Of a stretch of 64,000 nucleotides of DNA, positions 17,984 through 27,652 are shown piece after piece; the stretch's first letter is position 1; each line of letters opens with the position of its first letter. A program made the position numbers and the translations under genes. A model generated the notes under the pieces. It worked only from the letters and a program-made list of their open reading frames with translations, had not been told where the DNA came from and did no database searches. The stretch is from JABDOU01 sp041609995 (GTDB lineage: Bacteria > Actinomycetota > Acidimicrobiia > Spongiisociales > SHLN01), in NCBI GenBank assembly GCA_041609995.1, contig JBFIPU010000003.1:1-64000 (forward strand), given 5' to 3'.

Positions 17984-19324
17984 CTAGCTCGCGAGTTTTT
18001 CCGGTAGGTGGATGTCTTCGAGCAGGGCTGCCGGGTTGATCCCGACGATCTCGGGGAGCACCTGGTCTGCAACCAGGTACGGATCGAGCTCGAATGGCTC
18101 ATACTCGTCCAGGAGCATGTTGCGACTGTCCCGCACAACGGCCGCAATGGGTGTTCGGCTGTCCTCGCCGCTGTCGAGAACGATGACGATCTGGCCGGTC
18201 TTCAACTGCAGCAACGAGCCGGTGGGGTAGATGCCCATCATGTGGATGAAGGCGTATACGACGTTGGGATCGAACTGCGTGCCGGCACCGTTGAGTAGCA
18301 GCTGCAATGCCCGGGTCGGCGGTTCTGCCCGTTTGTATGAGCGCCGGGTCGTCATGGCGTCGTAGACATCACACACCGACACGATTCTGCTGAACAGGTG
18401 CAGGTCGTTGCGGCCCCGAACCTGGGGATATCCCGAGAGGTCGAACCGGGCGTGGTGTTCGAATGCCACGCGAGCTGCGATTTCGCGTCCGGTGCCCGAG
18501 GCGGCGAGAATCGCCTGCGCCCCCTCCTGCGGGTGGAGTTTGATCTCGTTCCAGTGGGATTCGGTGAGCCGCCCCGGATACTGGATGACGGAAGGCGAGA
18601 CCCGCACTTTGCCGATGTCGTGGAGCAATGCGCCGAGACCGAGCATGGTGAGGCGCTCTTGGTCGAGCTCGATCGTTCGACCCACGGCGAGCGCCAGAAT
18701 CGCGGTATTGACGCTGTGGAAGAAGGTGTATTCGTCGTGCCCTTTCAGCGTCGCCAGCAACAAGCTTGCTCCCGGCTCTTTGAGCACGGCTTCCAGCAGC
18801 TCTTCCACCGCCCACACGGCCGGATTCAGATCAAACGACTTCTCTCCGGCAGCCGACGCAACACCCCGCAGGATGTCAATCGATGAGGCGTAGCTCCGCT
18901 TGAGCTTGCTGAGGTTGGCGGCCTGGCGTAGGTCGGCCTCGGTGAACGGGCGGTCGTTCAGAGATATCGAGTTGTCGGCCGGCACATCACCGGTAGTGCC
19001 GTTCATGAATTCACCGAGATCGACGACGTCGGCCTCGGTCACCGGATGCTTCAGCGTCAGCGACTCGATCCCCCGTTCCTGAAACTGGACCATGAGAGCA
19101 CGGTGCTCGAGCGAAGCCTGCGGTTGGAGCCTCTTGTTCAGGTAGAACGCGTCATTGACGACCGACAGGACCACCTCGCCCTCATCCTCGGTGAGAGACA
19201 CAGCGGCCTCGACGGCCCCCGCCGCCGCTTCCCGCACGAGCGGATGCTCGTGGGGATACAGCTGCACGGCGCTCGAGGAGCGCCGGATGCTCGACAGGAA
19301 CTGTGCAACCTCGTTATCCAGCAA
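17984..19324 (-). CDS. HD-GYP domain protein (probable c-di-GMP phosphodiesterase)
   Basis: 446 residues. The N-terminal half (1-190) has no recognised domain. The HD-GYP half shows LLHDIGKVRVSPSVIQYP, a LHPQEGAQAIL helix, the HHARFDLSGYP motif and SRIVSVCDVYDAMTTRRSYK. The GYP core reads DLSGYP where D-G-x-GYP is usual, but the metal His/Asp ligands look intact. It probably linearises c-di-GMP. No membrane segment, so cytoplasmic. The start overlaps the HEAT-repeat gene by 11 bases. A diguanylate cyclase candidate is at 52521. Confidence 0.85.
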   Translation of the reverse strand: MLDNEVAQFLSSIRRSSSAVQLYPHEHPLVREAAAGAVEAAVSLTEDEGEVVLSVVNDAFYLNKRLQPQASLEHRALMVQFQERGIESLTLKHPVTEADVVDLGEFMNGTTGDVPADNSISLNDRPFTEADLRQAANLSKLKRSYASSIDILRGVASAAGEKSFDLNPAVWAVEELLEAVLKEPGASLLLATLKGHDEYTFFHSVNTAILALAVGRTIELDQERLTMLGLGALLHDIGKVRVSPSVIQYPGRLTESHWNEIKLHPQEGAQAILAASGTGREIAARVAFEHHARFDLSGYPQVRGRNDLHLFSRIVSVCDVYDAMTTRRSYKRAEPPTRALQLLLNGAGTQFDPNVVYAFIHMMGIYPTGSLLQLKTGQIVIVLDSGEDSRTPIAAVVRDSRNMLLDEYEPFELDPYLVADQVLPEIVGINPAALLEDIHLPEKLAS

Positions 19325-21230
19325 GACGGCTCCTCCGTTTCAGGGCTTTGCGAGCTGCGTCCCTCACGATGCGAGCAGCGCCCCGAAAGGCCACCTTTCG
19401 CTGGGCCAACTCGGTGAGGGCATCTGTAGCTGCGTTCGAAGAGTCTCTGGCCAGCACCTCCACCAGACGTGCCTTTTCTTCGGGCAGGCCCGGCCCTTCG
19501 TTGATGGCCCGGAGGATCGCCTGGGGCGTTCCGCTCCTGCGTACCGCCATCAACAAGGTGGCGGCGGCTTCCCGGACCCGATCACTCTGGTCCATCAAAG
19601 CTTGCTCGAGATACGGAGCTGCAGCGTCGTGTCCCAGCAGCGGGACACAGCCCCGGACGGCTTCGACCCGCACCCGATCGTCTTGGTGCTGCAGCAGGGA
19701 GATCATTGCCGGTGCGGCCTCGCGGTTGCCCGACCGGGCGAGAATGGTCGCCAGGTTGCGGACCACGAACCAACGCGGGTCGTCGAGGTTGTCCGTCACC
19801 GCCCGATGGTTCTTGCGGGTCAGTTCGGTGAGGGTGTCGATCAGCGCCCGCCGCCGGTTCTTGTCCTGCTCGACCGCCAATTCCTCAACCAACGATTCCC
19901 CCGCCCCGGTGCCGAACAGATCGAGCAGCCTGACCTGGGCCTCCGGGCGGTGGGTGCCGAAGATCTGCCCCTTCAGGGTCTCGATGAGATCGGGCGTGGC
20001 GATGTTGCGTATTGCCTCCTCGACGATCGGTGCGTTCGCTCCCATCGCGTCGAGATCCTGGGCCGCCTGTTCCACCCACCTCACCGCCGTCAAGTAGTCG
20101 CGATCCTCGACCGCCTGGGCGACGCGGCCCGACCAGATCCGGACCAGACGCCGGGTGCGAAACTCCCGCTCTTCGACTTGAAATAACCCGCGCACCACGG
20201 TCACGCCGTCCTCGGCCCCATCTCCCAGTCGGGCCGCCTCTGATTTGAGTGCCTGCAGCGGGGGGATGCCGTCCTGGCCGCTCTGCACCTCTCGCAGCCG
20301 CTGGCTGACGCGGATACCGATGGCACCCCGGGCCCCTTCCAGGTCGGGGTCGCTTCTCATCAAATCCAACAACTCGGTGGTGCGGTTTTCTTCTTCGGCC
20401 ACCACCCGCGCATAATCGAGAAGCAACGTGAGCGACGAGTCCTTGAGGTGGTGGGCGAGACCCGCCAGTTCGTACGAGGCGAACTGATCGAGGAACATGG
20501 CGAACGGCAGCTGCTCCTTCTGTTCGAGCATGATCTCGATGACCGCCACCTGATATTCCTCGGGCAGAAAGAAGAAGGCTTCCACGTAGGTCTGCACGAT
20601 CCGATCACGGGCTACCCAGTCGTCATCGGCGACCTTCTGAAACACCCGCTCGTAGCGATCGCAGAATTCGACAGCCGCCTGGGCTTTGTCGGTGAACGCC
20701 ATGAGCTCCTGGGCCAGCAACCGGGGCCGATCTCCCAGCTCCAGCAAGGCCTTGATCTCCGGTGCGCGCTCGACCTGCTCGTCGTCCTCCTTGTTCCACT
20801 TTCGCCCCCGGTCGACGAGCCGCGAGCGGGGTTTGACGCGGAAGGCGGAAACGTCGGCCGACTCGAGCCGAGTCTTGAAGTCGATCGACGCATCCTCGTC
20901 GTCGCGCCCCACCTCGTCGAGAAACCGCAGCAACTCCTGGGCATCGGGGGGACGCACGAGGGCGAAGCTCCCCACGTTGAAAATGAAGAGCCGCGCCGCC
21001 AGTCGCTGGGCCGCCGCGTGACCCACGGCGATTCCGGTTTCGTCGACCCGAAACCCATCCAGGCCCACCGAGATCGCGATGGCATGCGTGGCCTGCTCCT
21101 GAAGCCGGGAAAGGCTCTTCTTGAAGGCCGGCTGGTCCTCGGGTTTGTGGTCATAGAGGTTGACCGTGTTCCAGGCCATGCTCAGGGCCATGAGGATTTC
21201 GGAAGCAATCGCCTGCGGATCGTCGTCCAT
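19314..21230 (-). CDS. HEAT-repeat protein of unknown function
   Basis: 638 residues, soluble and helix-rich. The C-terminal half (about 400-630) has HEAT-type repeats, e.g. NLATILARSGNREAAPAMISLL then HQDDRVRVEAVRGCVPLLG and DRVREAAATLLMAV. The N-terminal part is acidic, with no catalytic motif visible. It overlaps HD-GYP by 11 bases downstream and the response regulator by one base upstream (TGATG), so all three are probably made together. By position it is a scaffold or adaptor in that signalling set. Confidence 0.7.
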   Translation of the reverse strand: MDDDPQAIASEILMALSMAWNTVNLYDHKPEDQPAFKKSLSRLQEQATHAIAISVGLDGFRVDETGIAVGHAAAQRLAARLFIFNVGSFALVRPPDAQELLRFLDEVGRDDEDASIDFKTRLESADVSAFRVKPRSRLVDRGRKWNKEDDEQVERAPEIKALLELGDRPRLLAQELMAFTDKAQAAVEFCDRYERVFQKVADDDWVARDRIVQTYVEAFFFLPEEYQVAVIEIMLEQKEQLPFAMFLDQFASYELAGLAHHLKDSSLTLLLDYARVVAEEENRTTELLDLMRSDPDLEGARGAIGIRVSQRLREVQSGQDGIPPLQALKSEAARLGDGAEDGVTVVRGLFQVEEREFRTRRLVRIWSGRVAQAVEDRDYLTAVRWVEQAAQDLDAMGANAPIVEEAIRNIATPDLIETLKGQIFGTHRPEAQVRLLDLFGTGAGESLVEELAVEQDKNRRRALIDTLTELTRKNHRAVTDNLDDPRWFVVRNLATILARSGNREAAPAMISLLQHQDDRVRVEAVRGCVPLLGHDAAAPYLEQALMDQSDRVREAAATLLMAVRRSGTPQAILRAINEGPGLPEEKARLVEVLARDSSNAATDALTELAQRKVAFRGAARIVRDAARKALKRRSRLAG

Positions 21231-21880
21231 CAGCCGAGATCTATCAGGTTCTCCCGCAACGCGTAGAGCACCGCTTCATTCCGAGAATGCAGGCCCAGTT
21301 TGTCGAGAATATTGCGGACATGGTTCTTCACGGTGTTCTCTGAGATGTAGAGCTTCTCGCCGATTTCCCGACTCGTGTAACCCTGGGCCACCAGCTGCAG
21401 CACCTCGATCTCGCGCCCGGTGAGGGTAGGGCGGCGGCTCGACACGAGGTCCCGGTGTTTGAGCAGGTTGCGAACGGTCTCGAACAGCTTCGCCGCCATC
21501 CTGGGTGACACCACCGCTCCATTGGAGATCACCGCCCCGATCGAGCTCACGAGCTCCTCGAACGGTGTGTCCTTGATCACGTAGCCACGAATACCGGCCT
21601 TGATGCCGGCAAGCATGTCCTCTTCGGATTCGCTGGTCGTGAGCAGAACGATCTTGGTGGAAGGTGCAGCCGTGAGAAGCTTCGGCACTACTTCGAGCCC
21701 GGACTGCCCCGGCATCAAGACATCAAGTACGACCAGGTCTGGTTGCAGCACCTCCGTCTCAGCAATCGCCGAGCTGGCATCCTCTGCCTCGCCGACCACG
21801 TCGAACCCGGCATCGACCAGGGCCGCCCGGAGTCCGGCGCGGAAGATGGGTGCATCGTCAACAACCAGCACTGTGGTCAT
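21230..21880 (-). CDS. NarL/LuxR-family response regulator
   Basis: 216 residues. The receiver domain (1-120) has the acidic pair VVDDAPIFR, the phosphoacceptor Asp in LVVLDVLMPGQSG, Thr/Ser in VLLTTSES and Lys in YVIKDTPFEEL. The LuxR helix-turn-helix follows (LTGREIEVLQLVAQGYTSREIGEKL, then ISENTVKNHVRNIL). No histidine kinase gene is in the window. The start overlaps the hpf stop (ATGA) and the stop overlaps the HEAT gene start, so it sits inside a coupled operon. Confidence 0.9.
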   Translation of the reverse strand: MTTVLVVDDAPIFRAGLRAALVDAGFDVVGEAEDASSAIAETEVLQPDLVVLDVLMPGQSGLEVVPKLLTAAPSTKIVLLTTSESEEDMLAGIKAGIRGYVIKDTPFEELVSSIGAVISNGAVVSPRMAAKLFETVRNLLKHRDLVSSRRPTLTGREIEVLQLVAQGYTSREIGEKLYISENTVKNHVRNILDKLGLHSRNEAVLYALRENLIDLG

Positions 21881-22431
21881 GAAGCCTCTATCAGTCCTAC
21901 CGTCTTGTTTTTTCTCCAGTACACAACTGCGTGCTGGTCGGTTTCGGCGTTGAGGAAGAAGAAGAACGCGTGGCCCAACAACTCCATCTGCAAAACCGCC
22001 TCTTGAGGGGTCATGGGTTTCAGCGTGAACTGCTTGACCCGCTCAATAAGCACTTCATCTGTGTCTTCTGTTTCTTCGACCTCAAATCCCTCTGCATTGA
22101 GCCGTTTGTGATCGTCGGTGCGGTGGCGCTGAATCAGGCGTTCTTTCAGCTTCCGGAGCTGTCGCTCGAAGCGCTCGACGGCATCGTCGAAAGCAGCTGC
22201 CCGGTCGGCCGACTGCGACTCCACCCGCACCAGATGCTGAGCAACGTTGGCGGTGATCTCGACCTGGTGGCGCGTGTCGGCCTGGCGGGGATTGGGTTCC
22301 TCTGAGAACTCCACGTCCACCCTGACCACCTTCCCCTCGAAGAATCTGGTGGCTGCATCGATCTTCCCCAGCGCCATGTCACGCAGACCATCCGAGAGAT
22401 TCAGGTGTCGTCCGTGGATGTTGATATCCAT
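21877..22431 (-). CDS. hpf: Ribosome hibernation promoting factor, long form
   Basis: 184 residues from ATG 22431, supported by AAAGGAGG 6 bases upstream. The N-terminal domain (MDINIHGRHLNLSDGLRD to about 105) binds the 30S decoding region. A linker follows, then the C-terminal dimerisation domain with VKQFTLKPMTPQEAVLQMEL and HAFFFFLNAETDQHAVVYWR. Long HPF joins ribosomes into inactive 100S dimers in stationary phase. It is coupled to the response regulator (ATGA overlap), which may link the two to the same stress signal. Confidence 0.93.
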   Translation of the reverse strand: MDINIHGRHLNLSDGLRDMALGKIDAATRFFEGKVVRVDVEFSEEPNPRQADTRHQVEITANVAQHLVRVESQSADRAAAFDDAVERFERQLRKLKERLIQRHRTDDHKRLNAEGFEVEETEDTDEVLIERVKQFTLKPMTPQEAVLQMELLGHAFFFFLNAETDQHAVVYWRKNKTVGLIEAS

Positions 22432-22471
22432 GCTGTCCTCCTTTGGGCGCGCGCGTCTTGCACGGTTGATC

Positions 22472-23032
22472 CTAAGCCGCACTAGTGGCCGCCAACCCGG
22501 CCGTCACACGTTCTACTCCCAGGGCGGAGGCGGCTACCCGGATGGTGAGACCAGTCGTCACCACGTCATCGACGATCACAGCACGCTCCACCGTCCGGAC
22601 ACACCGGAATGCGACTTCGCTCCGTTCCTGCCGGCTACGACCGGCCCGGGCCCGACCAAAGGCGGGTGCCCGGAGCGCCGTCACCACCGGGAGCCCCGAC
22701 AGGCGTCCCACCGCCCGTGCGAGCTCGACCGCCGGGTCGATTCCATAGCGGAACCTCCGATGCAACACCCGGGGGACCGGGACCAGCACCTCTGCTTCAG
22801 GGGGCACCAGGATCGCCATGGCAGGAGCGAACACCTGAATGGGTGCCGCCGATCCTCGATACTTCAGCTCCCGCATCAGGTGGCCCGCCGGTCCCTGGTG
22901 CGCGTAGGCCGCCAGCACCGGCAGCAAGCCGCAACGCCGAACCGGCGGACGCCGGAGCGCGGCCCGGCAGCCCGAGCAGAGGGCCCCGCCCTGTGGTTCG
23001 AGCCGGCTGGATCGGAGGCAAGCGATGCACAT
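22472..23032 (-). CDS. ComF-family phosphoribosyltransferase-like protein
   Basis: 186 residues from ATG 23032 (MCIACLRSS). An N-terminal zinc ribbon (CIAC, then CSGC) is followed by a type I PRTase fold with LKYRGSAAPI, LVPVPRVLHRRFRYG and the PRPP loop AVIVDDVVTTGLT. ComF/GntX proteins take part in DNA uptake in competent bacteria, or in other roles where competence is absent; no other competence gene is in the window. It lies 40 bases upstream of hpf on the same strand and is divergent from the FtsH-like gene. Confidence 0.85.
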   Translation of the reverse strand: MCIACLRSSRLEPQGGALCSGCRAALRRPPVRRCGLLPVLAAYAHQGPAGHLMRELKYRGSAAPIQVFAPAMAILVPPEAEVLVPVPRVLHRRFRYGIDPAVELARAVGRLSGLPVVTALRAPAFGRARAGRSRQERSEVAFRCVRTVERAVIVDDVVTTGLTIRVAASALGVERVTAGLAATSAA

Positions 23033-23140
23033 GCCCGTTCGACTACCAGCCAAATACGACACGAAACCCAGAGACACGTGTCTCCGGGCTCGATACCTTG
23101 ATGCCCACGGGTAGCTGCTGGCTGAACAAGGGAGCCTCTC

Positions 23141-24946
23141 ATGGCAAAAGGTGTCGACGTCGCTGAAACAAGAGAGCGGCACCGCCAGCGGCGTCTGAAG
23201 CGCGTGCTGATCGCCGTGTCACCCTTTGTCGGGTATTGGTGGTATCGCTTCTTCAGCGGCAACCCCATCGACTTTGGTCTCCCACCCATCCCCGAGGATC
23301 TGGCGATCTGGCTGCCAGGGTTGCTGCTCGTCGCCATGATCGGACTCGTGCTGCTGTTACCAATGCTGGGAAACGGCCGTTCACCGCATGTCCTGTACGC
23401 ACCCGACCAGATCGAGATCGGCTTCGACGACGTCAAGGGCCTTGGCCCGGTGGTCACCGAAGTCGAGCATACGCTGCAGGTTTTTCTGGACCATCGCAAG
23501 TTCTCGGACCACATGGGAGGACGGCCGCGACGGGGTGTTCTGTTCGAGGGCCCGCCGGGCACCGGCAAGACCTACGTGGCCAAGGCCATGGCGCGGGAAG
23601 CCGGCGTACCGTTTCTGTTCGTCAGCTCGACTGCCTTTCAGTCGATGTGGTACGGGATGACAGGTAGGCGAATTCGTTCCTACTTCCGGTCGCTGCGCAA
23701 GGCAGCACGGCGGGAGGGCGGCGCAATCGGCTTCATCGAGGAGATCGACGCCATCGGAATGAAGCGAGGAGGCATGAGCGGCTTTGCGCCGAAAAGCCAG
23801 ACCGAGGGCATGGAGACCCACCCTTCGATGTCGGAGGGAGTGGGCGGCGTGGTCAACGAGTTGCTCATCCAGATGCAGAGCTTCGACGAGCCGGACCGGA
23901 CCACGCGTCTCGTCAACTGGATCATTGGCCGTACCAACCGCTTCTTGCCCGAGGCCAGCCACCTCAGAACCCGATCGGCCCCGCCGGTCAACATCTTGCT
24001 GATCGCCGCGACCAATCGCGCCGATCAGCTCGACCCTGCCCTTATGCGACCCGGCCGTTTCGATCGCATCCTCCATTTCGGCCTTCCGAGCCGGTCCGGC
24101 CGGGTAGAACTCATCGACTACTTCCTCTCCAAGAAAGCCCACGATCCGGCCCTCAAGGAACCGAAGGCGAGGCAGGACCTCGCGTCATCAACGATGGGCT
24201 ACACCCCGGCCTACCTGGAGCGGCTTTTTGATGAGGCCTTGCTGGTGGCCCTCAGAGACGGACGAGACGCGCTCACCATAGGGGACCTGCGCAAGGCACG
24301 GCTCGAGGTTGAGATCGGGCTGGGACAACCGACCGAATACCCCGAACAGGAGCGCGCCGCCATCGCCACTCACGAGGCCGGCCACGCCACCATTGCCTAC
24401 TTGGTCGGCGGCGACATCAACCTCGACATCCTCACGATCATCAAACGAAGGGATGCGCTCGGCCTTTTGGGCCACAGCGATCAGGAGGAGCGCTTTGTTC
24501 GCTCCAAGAGTGAGATTCTGTCGAGGATCCAGATCTCGCTTGGCGGCATGGTGGCTGAAGAGCTGTTCTTCGGAGAATCCGGCACCGGACCGGCCGGCGA
24601 CCTGGTATCGGCGACGAACTGGGCGGTGGAGATGGTCGGCAGCCTCGGTCTCGGTGACTCTCTCGTCTCCTTCCGGACATTGGCAAACAACCCATTCAAC
24701 GGCAACCTGGCCGCCAAGGTCCTGGGAGACAAGGCATCCAGAGAAGCGGTGGACGACATCCTCTCTACCCAGAAACTCGAAGTCACCCGGCTCATGTCGG
24801 CCAACCTGCACATCGTGGAGGCACTGCGGGACGCTCTGCTCGAGAGGGAGGAGCTCATCGACGACGAGATCATCGAGATCATCAAGTCCGCCGAGGCCGC
24901 CCAGCACGTCCCCCGGGTACTCATCGATTCCGAATCCCAGTCGTAG
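23141..24946 (+). CDS. Divergent FtsH-like AAA ATPase with M41 protease domain
   Basis: 601 residues. Two membrane segments (about 22-42 and 57-76) with a very short loop between them, instead of FtsH's roughly 70-residue periplasmic domain. The AAA module has GPPGTGKT, a modified Walker B FIEEIDAIG (Glu for the usual first Asp) and the arginine-finger region ATNRADQLDPALMRPGRFDR. Two inserts of about 30 residues flank the VVNELLIQM helix. The protease domain has HEAGH zinc ligands and the third ligand Asp in GPAGDLVSATNW. It probably extracts and degrades membrane proteins. It is likely a second FtsH paralogue, not the housekeeping copy. Confidence 0.85.
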   Translation: MAKGVDVAETRERHRQRRLKRVLIAVSPFVGYWWYRFFSGNPIDFGLPPIPEDLAIWLPGLLLVAMIGLVLLLPMLGNGRSPHVLYAPDQIEIGFDDVKGLGPVVTEVEHTLQVFLDHRKFSDHMGGRPRRGVLFEGPPGTGKTYVAKAMAREAGVPFLFVSSTAFQSMWYGMTGRRIRSYFRSLRKAARREGGAIGFIEEIDAIGMKRGGMSGFAPKSQTEGMETHPSMSEGVGGVVNELLIQMQSFDEPDRTTRLVNWIIGRTNRFLPEASHLRTRSAPPVNILLIAATNRADQLDPALMRPGRFDRILHFGLPSRSGRVELIDYFLSKKAHDPALKEPKARQDLASSTMGYTPAYLERLFDEALLVALRDGRDALTIGDLRKARLEVEIGLGQPTEYPEQERAAIATHEAGHATIAYLVGGDINLDILTIIKRRDALGLLGHSDQEERFVRSKSEILSRIQISLGGMVAEELFFGESGTGPAGDLVSATNWAVEMVGSLGLGDSLVSFRTLANNPFNGNLAAKVLGDKASREAVDDILSTQKLEVTRLMSANLHIVEALRDALLEREELIDDEIIEIIKSAEAAQHVPRVLIDSESQS

Positions 24947-24957
24947 CGTCAGCAGTC

Positions 24958-24990
24958 AGCAGGCGGCTACCCGTGGCAAAGCCACCTGCT
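24958..24990. repeat. Inverted repeat after the FtsH-like gene
   Basis: AGCAGGCGGCT and AGCCACCTGCT form an 11-bp stem with one mismatch around an 11-base loop. It lies 12 bases beyond the stop codon. It may act with the adjacent hairpin at 24995-25022. Confidence 0.6.
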
Positions 24991-24994
24991 AATC

Positions 24995-25022
24995 GATCGG
25001 GGCTCCTTCGGGAGCCCCGATC
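24995..25022. terminator. Bidirectional hairpin between convergent genes
   Basis: GATCGGGGCTCC-TTCG-GGAGCCCCGATC: a perfect 12-bp stem with a stable UUCG-type tetraloop, placed between the FtsH-like gene and ahcY. No T-run on either side, as is common for hairpin terminators in high-GC actinobacteria. Confidence 0.75.
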
Positions 25023-25027
25023 AAGGT

Positions 25028-26272
25028 CTATGTGCCGTGGCGCCAACTCTCCAGGTAGGCGGCCTGCTCGGGAGTGAGCGTATCGAGATCAAAACCCATG
25101 GATGCGAGCTTGATAGCCGCGACCTCGTGATCCACTTCGTCCGGCAGGCGGTACACCCGGGGCTCCAGCGTGCCCTGGTTCTCGATCAACCACTCGGCGG
25201 CCATCGCCTGATTGGCGAACGACATGTCCATCACGTCAGCCGGGTGCCCTTCGGCCGCACTGAGGTTGACGAGGCGGCCCTCGGAGATGACGATGATGCG
25301 GCGCCCGTCTTCGAGCTCGAATTCCTCGAGTTCACTGCGGATATCCCGTCGCGCAACCGCTTTTTTGCGAAGGTGGGCGAGATCCAGCTCGACGTCGAAG
25401 TGCCCGGCGTTGGCCAGAATGGCGCCATCCTTCATGGCCTCGAAGTGCTCTTCGCGCAACACGTGGATGTCGCCGGTGACGGTGATGAACAGGTCGCCTT
25501 CTGCCGCCGCATCGATCCCCGTCCGGACCTCGAATCCCTCCATGGCGGCCGACAGGGCGCGGATGGGATCGACTTCGACGACGATGACCCGGGCCCCGAG
25601 CCCGGCGGCCCGTTGGGCCACGCCCTGGCCGCAGTCGCCGTAACCGACGACCACCACCGTGCGCCCTGCCAGCAAGATGTTGGTCGCCCGTAGCACCCCG
25701 TCCAGTGCCGACTGGCCGGTGCCGTGCTTGTTGTCGAAGAGATGCTTGGTAGCCGAGTCGTTGACGGCCACCACCGGGATCCGCAATTCGCCTTCCGCCG
25801 CCATGGCCTTCAGTCGGATCACCCCCGTTGTGGTCTCCTCGGTCGAGCCGATGGGGGTCACGTCCTGGCGGCGCGTGTGCAGCAGGGTCACGAGGTCGGC
25901 GCCGTCGTCCATGGTCACGCTCGGAGAGGTATCGAGCACCGAGTGGAGATGCTGGTAATAGGTTTCGGTGTCCTCTCCCCGACGCGCAAAGACGGGAATC
26001 CCGCGCTCGACCAGGGCAGCTGCGATGTCGTCTTGAGTAGAAAGCGGATTGGATGCGCACAGCGCGACCTCGGCTCCACCGTCCCGGAGTACTTCCATGA
26101 GGTTGGCCGTCTCGGCAGTCACATGCAGACACGCCCCGATGCTGTGGCCGGCCAGTGGCTGTTCCTTCACGAGCCGCTCCCGCAGGTGCTGCAGCACCGG
26201 CATCCGTCGGTACGCCCACTCAAGCCGTTTGTGCCCGGCCTCGGCCAATGCGGGATCGGTGATGTCGCTCAT
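25028..26272 (-). CDS. ahcY: Adenosylhomocysteinase
   Basis: 414 residues, the short type lacking the insertion found in mycobacterial and eukaryotic enzymes. It hydrolyses S-adenosylhomocysteine to adenosine and homocysteine, relieving methyltransferase inhibition. Signatures are [32 protein letters not shown] (substrate Lys/Asp), the NAD loop [26 protein letters not shown] and the C-terminal [16 protein letters not shown]. It follows the phosphomannomutase gene by 33 bases; the manB-sahH neighbourhood is conserved in actinobacteria. Confidence 0.97.
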   Translation of the reverse strand: MSDITDPALAEAGHKRLEWAYRRMPVLQHLRERLVKEQPLAGHSIGACLHVTAETANLMEVLRDGGAEVALCASNPLSTQDDIAAALVERGIPVFARRGEDTETYYQHLHSVLDTSPSVTMDDGADLVTLLHTRRQDVTPIGSTEETTTGVIRLKAMAAEGELRIPVVAVNDSATKHLFDNKHGTGQSALDGVLRATNILLAGRTVVVVGYGDCGQGVAQRAAGLGARVIVVEVDPIRALSAAMEGFEVRTGIDAAAEGDLFITVTGDIHVLREEHFEAMKDGAILANAGHFDVELDLAHLRKKAVARRDIRSELEEFELEDGRRIIVISEGRLVNLSAAEGHPADVMDMSFANQAMAAEWLIENQGTLEPRVYRLPDEVDHEVAAIKLASMGFDLDTLTPEQAAYLESWRHGT

Positions 26273-26305
26273 GTTCCTCCGCGTTCGCGAACCCCGAACC
26301 CTAAC

Positions 26306-27652
26306 TCAGGCGCGGACTCCGCCGGCGTCGGTGATGATCGAAGAAACCCGCTCAACCAGCTCATCCACTGCTGGCGCATCGGGTGCCTCGACGTTGAGGC
26401 GCAGCACCGGCTCGGTGTTCGAGGGTCGCAGGTTGAGCCACCGGTCCGGGAATGTGATCGTGAGACCGTCGAGGGTGTCTCCCTCGCCGCCCAGCTGTTC
26501 ATGGATCGCAGCTGTCATCGCCGCCTTGTCATCGACCCGAAAGTTGATCTCGCCCGACTGGGCGTATGGTTCGAATTCCTGGCGCAACTCGGAGAGCTTG
26601 CGCCCGTCTTCCGACAGCACCTGCAGCAGCACGAGCATGGCCAGCATGCCCGAATCGGCCCGGTAGTTGTCCCGGAAGTAGTAATGGCCGCTGTGCTCGC
26701 CCCCGAACACCGCCCCACTCTCCTTCATCACTTCCTTGATGTAGCTGTGCCCGACCCTGGTGCGCACCGGCACTCCACCCAATGCGGTGACGGTCTCGGG
26801 CACCGCTTTCGAACAGATCAGGTTGTGGACGATGGTGGCGCCTGGCTCGCGTTCCAGAAACCAGCGTGCCGCAATCGCCGTCGTCGTGCTGCCCGGCAGG
26901 GCCACCCCCTCGTCGTCGATGAAGAACGCCCGATCGGCATCGCCGTCGAACGCCACCCCGAGATCGAAGTCGTCGGTTTCCATGGTCGCCAGCAGGTCCT
27001 CGAGGTTCTCAGGCCGGAGCGGATCCGGATGGTGGTTGGGGAACTCACCATCCGGTTCCAGATAGAGGCCGAAGAGCCCGGCCGGGATGCGCTCAAAGAC
27101 CTCTTCGAGCACGAGCCCGGCCATGCCGTTGCCGGCATCGACCACCACGTGCATCGGGGCAAAGACCGAGGCGTCCACGATCCGAAAGAGATGGTCGACG
27201 TAGGCGGTGCGGACATCCTGGGACCGCTGCGATCCAGGCGCCGGGGCGGGTGGAGGCGGATCCAGCACCAAGGCTTTGATCTCGGTCAGCCCGGAGTCGA
27301 CCCCGATCGGCAAGGCACCGGCTCTGCACAACTTGATCCCGTTGTACTCCTTCGGGTTGTGGGAAGCGGTGATCATGGCGCCCGGCATGTCGAGCGCACC
27401 GGCCGCGTAATAGATCATATCGGTGGCCATGAGGCCGAGATCGACGACGTCGACGCCCTGTAGGTTCACCCCGCGGCGGAACGCGGCCGCCAAGCCCGGT
27501 GAGCTGAGGCGGCAGTCGTAGCCCACTGCCACCTCGGGGGCGCCAGTGAAATCGGCGAACCCGGCCCCGATGAGCTGGGCGGCCTCCTCGGTCAGCTGAC
27601 CGTCGGTGAGGCCACGGATGTCATACGCTTTGAAGATCGAGTCGATGTCCAC
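26306..27652 (-). CDS. manB: Phosphomannomutase/phosphoglucomutase
   Basis: 448 residues, normal for bacterial PMM/PGM. It interconverts hexose 6- and 1-phosphates, giving mannose-1-P or glucose-1-P for nucleotide sugars. The phosphoserine loop is TASHNPKEYNG, the metal loop DGDADRAFF, the sugar-specificity loop GEHSGHYYFRD and the phosphate-binding loop RPSNTEPVLRLNVE. Mannose preference is inferred from the GEHSGH motif shared by PMM/PGM enzymes and from genomic position. It supplies the nucleotidyltransferase at 38246 and the glycosyltransferases nearby. Confidence 0.92.
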   Translation of the reverse strand: MDIDSIFKAYDIRGLTDGQLTEEAAQLIGAGFADFTGAPEVAVGYDCRLSSPGLAAAFRRGVNLQGVDVVDLGLMATDMIYYAAGALDMPGAMITASHNPKEYNGIKLCRAGALPIGVDSGLTEIKALVLDPPPPAPAPGSQRSQDVRTAYVDHLFRIVDASVFAPMHVVVDAGNGMAGLVLEEVFERIPAGLFGLYLEPDGEFPNHHPDPLRPENLEDLLATMETDDFDLGVAFDGDADRAFFIDDEGVALPGSTTTAIAARWFLEREPGATIVHNLICSKAVPETVTALGGVPVRTRVGHSYIKEVMKESGAVFGGEHSGHYYFRDNYRADSGMLAMLVLLQVLSEDGRKLSELRQEFEPYAQSGEINFRVDDKAAMTAAIHEQLGGEGDTLDGLTITFPDRWLNLRPSNTEPVLRLNVEAPDAPAVDELVERVSSIITDAGGVRA

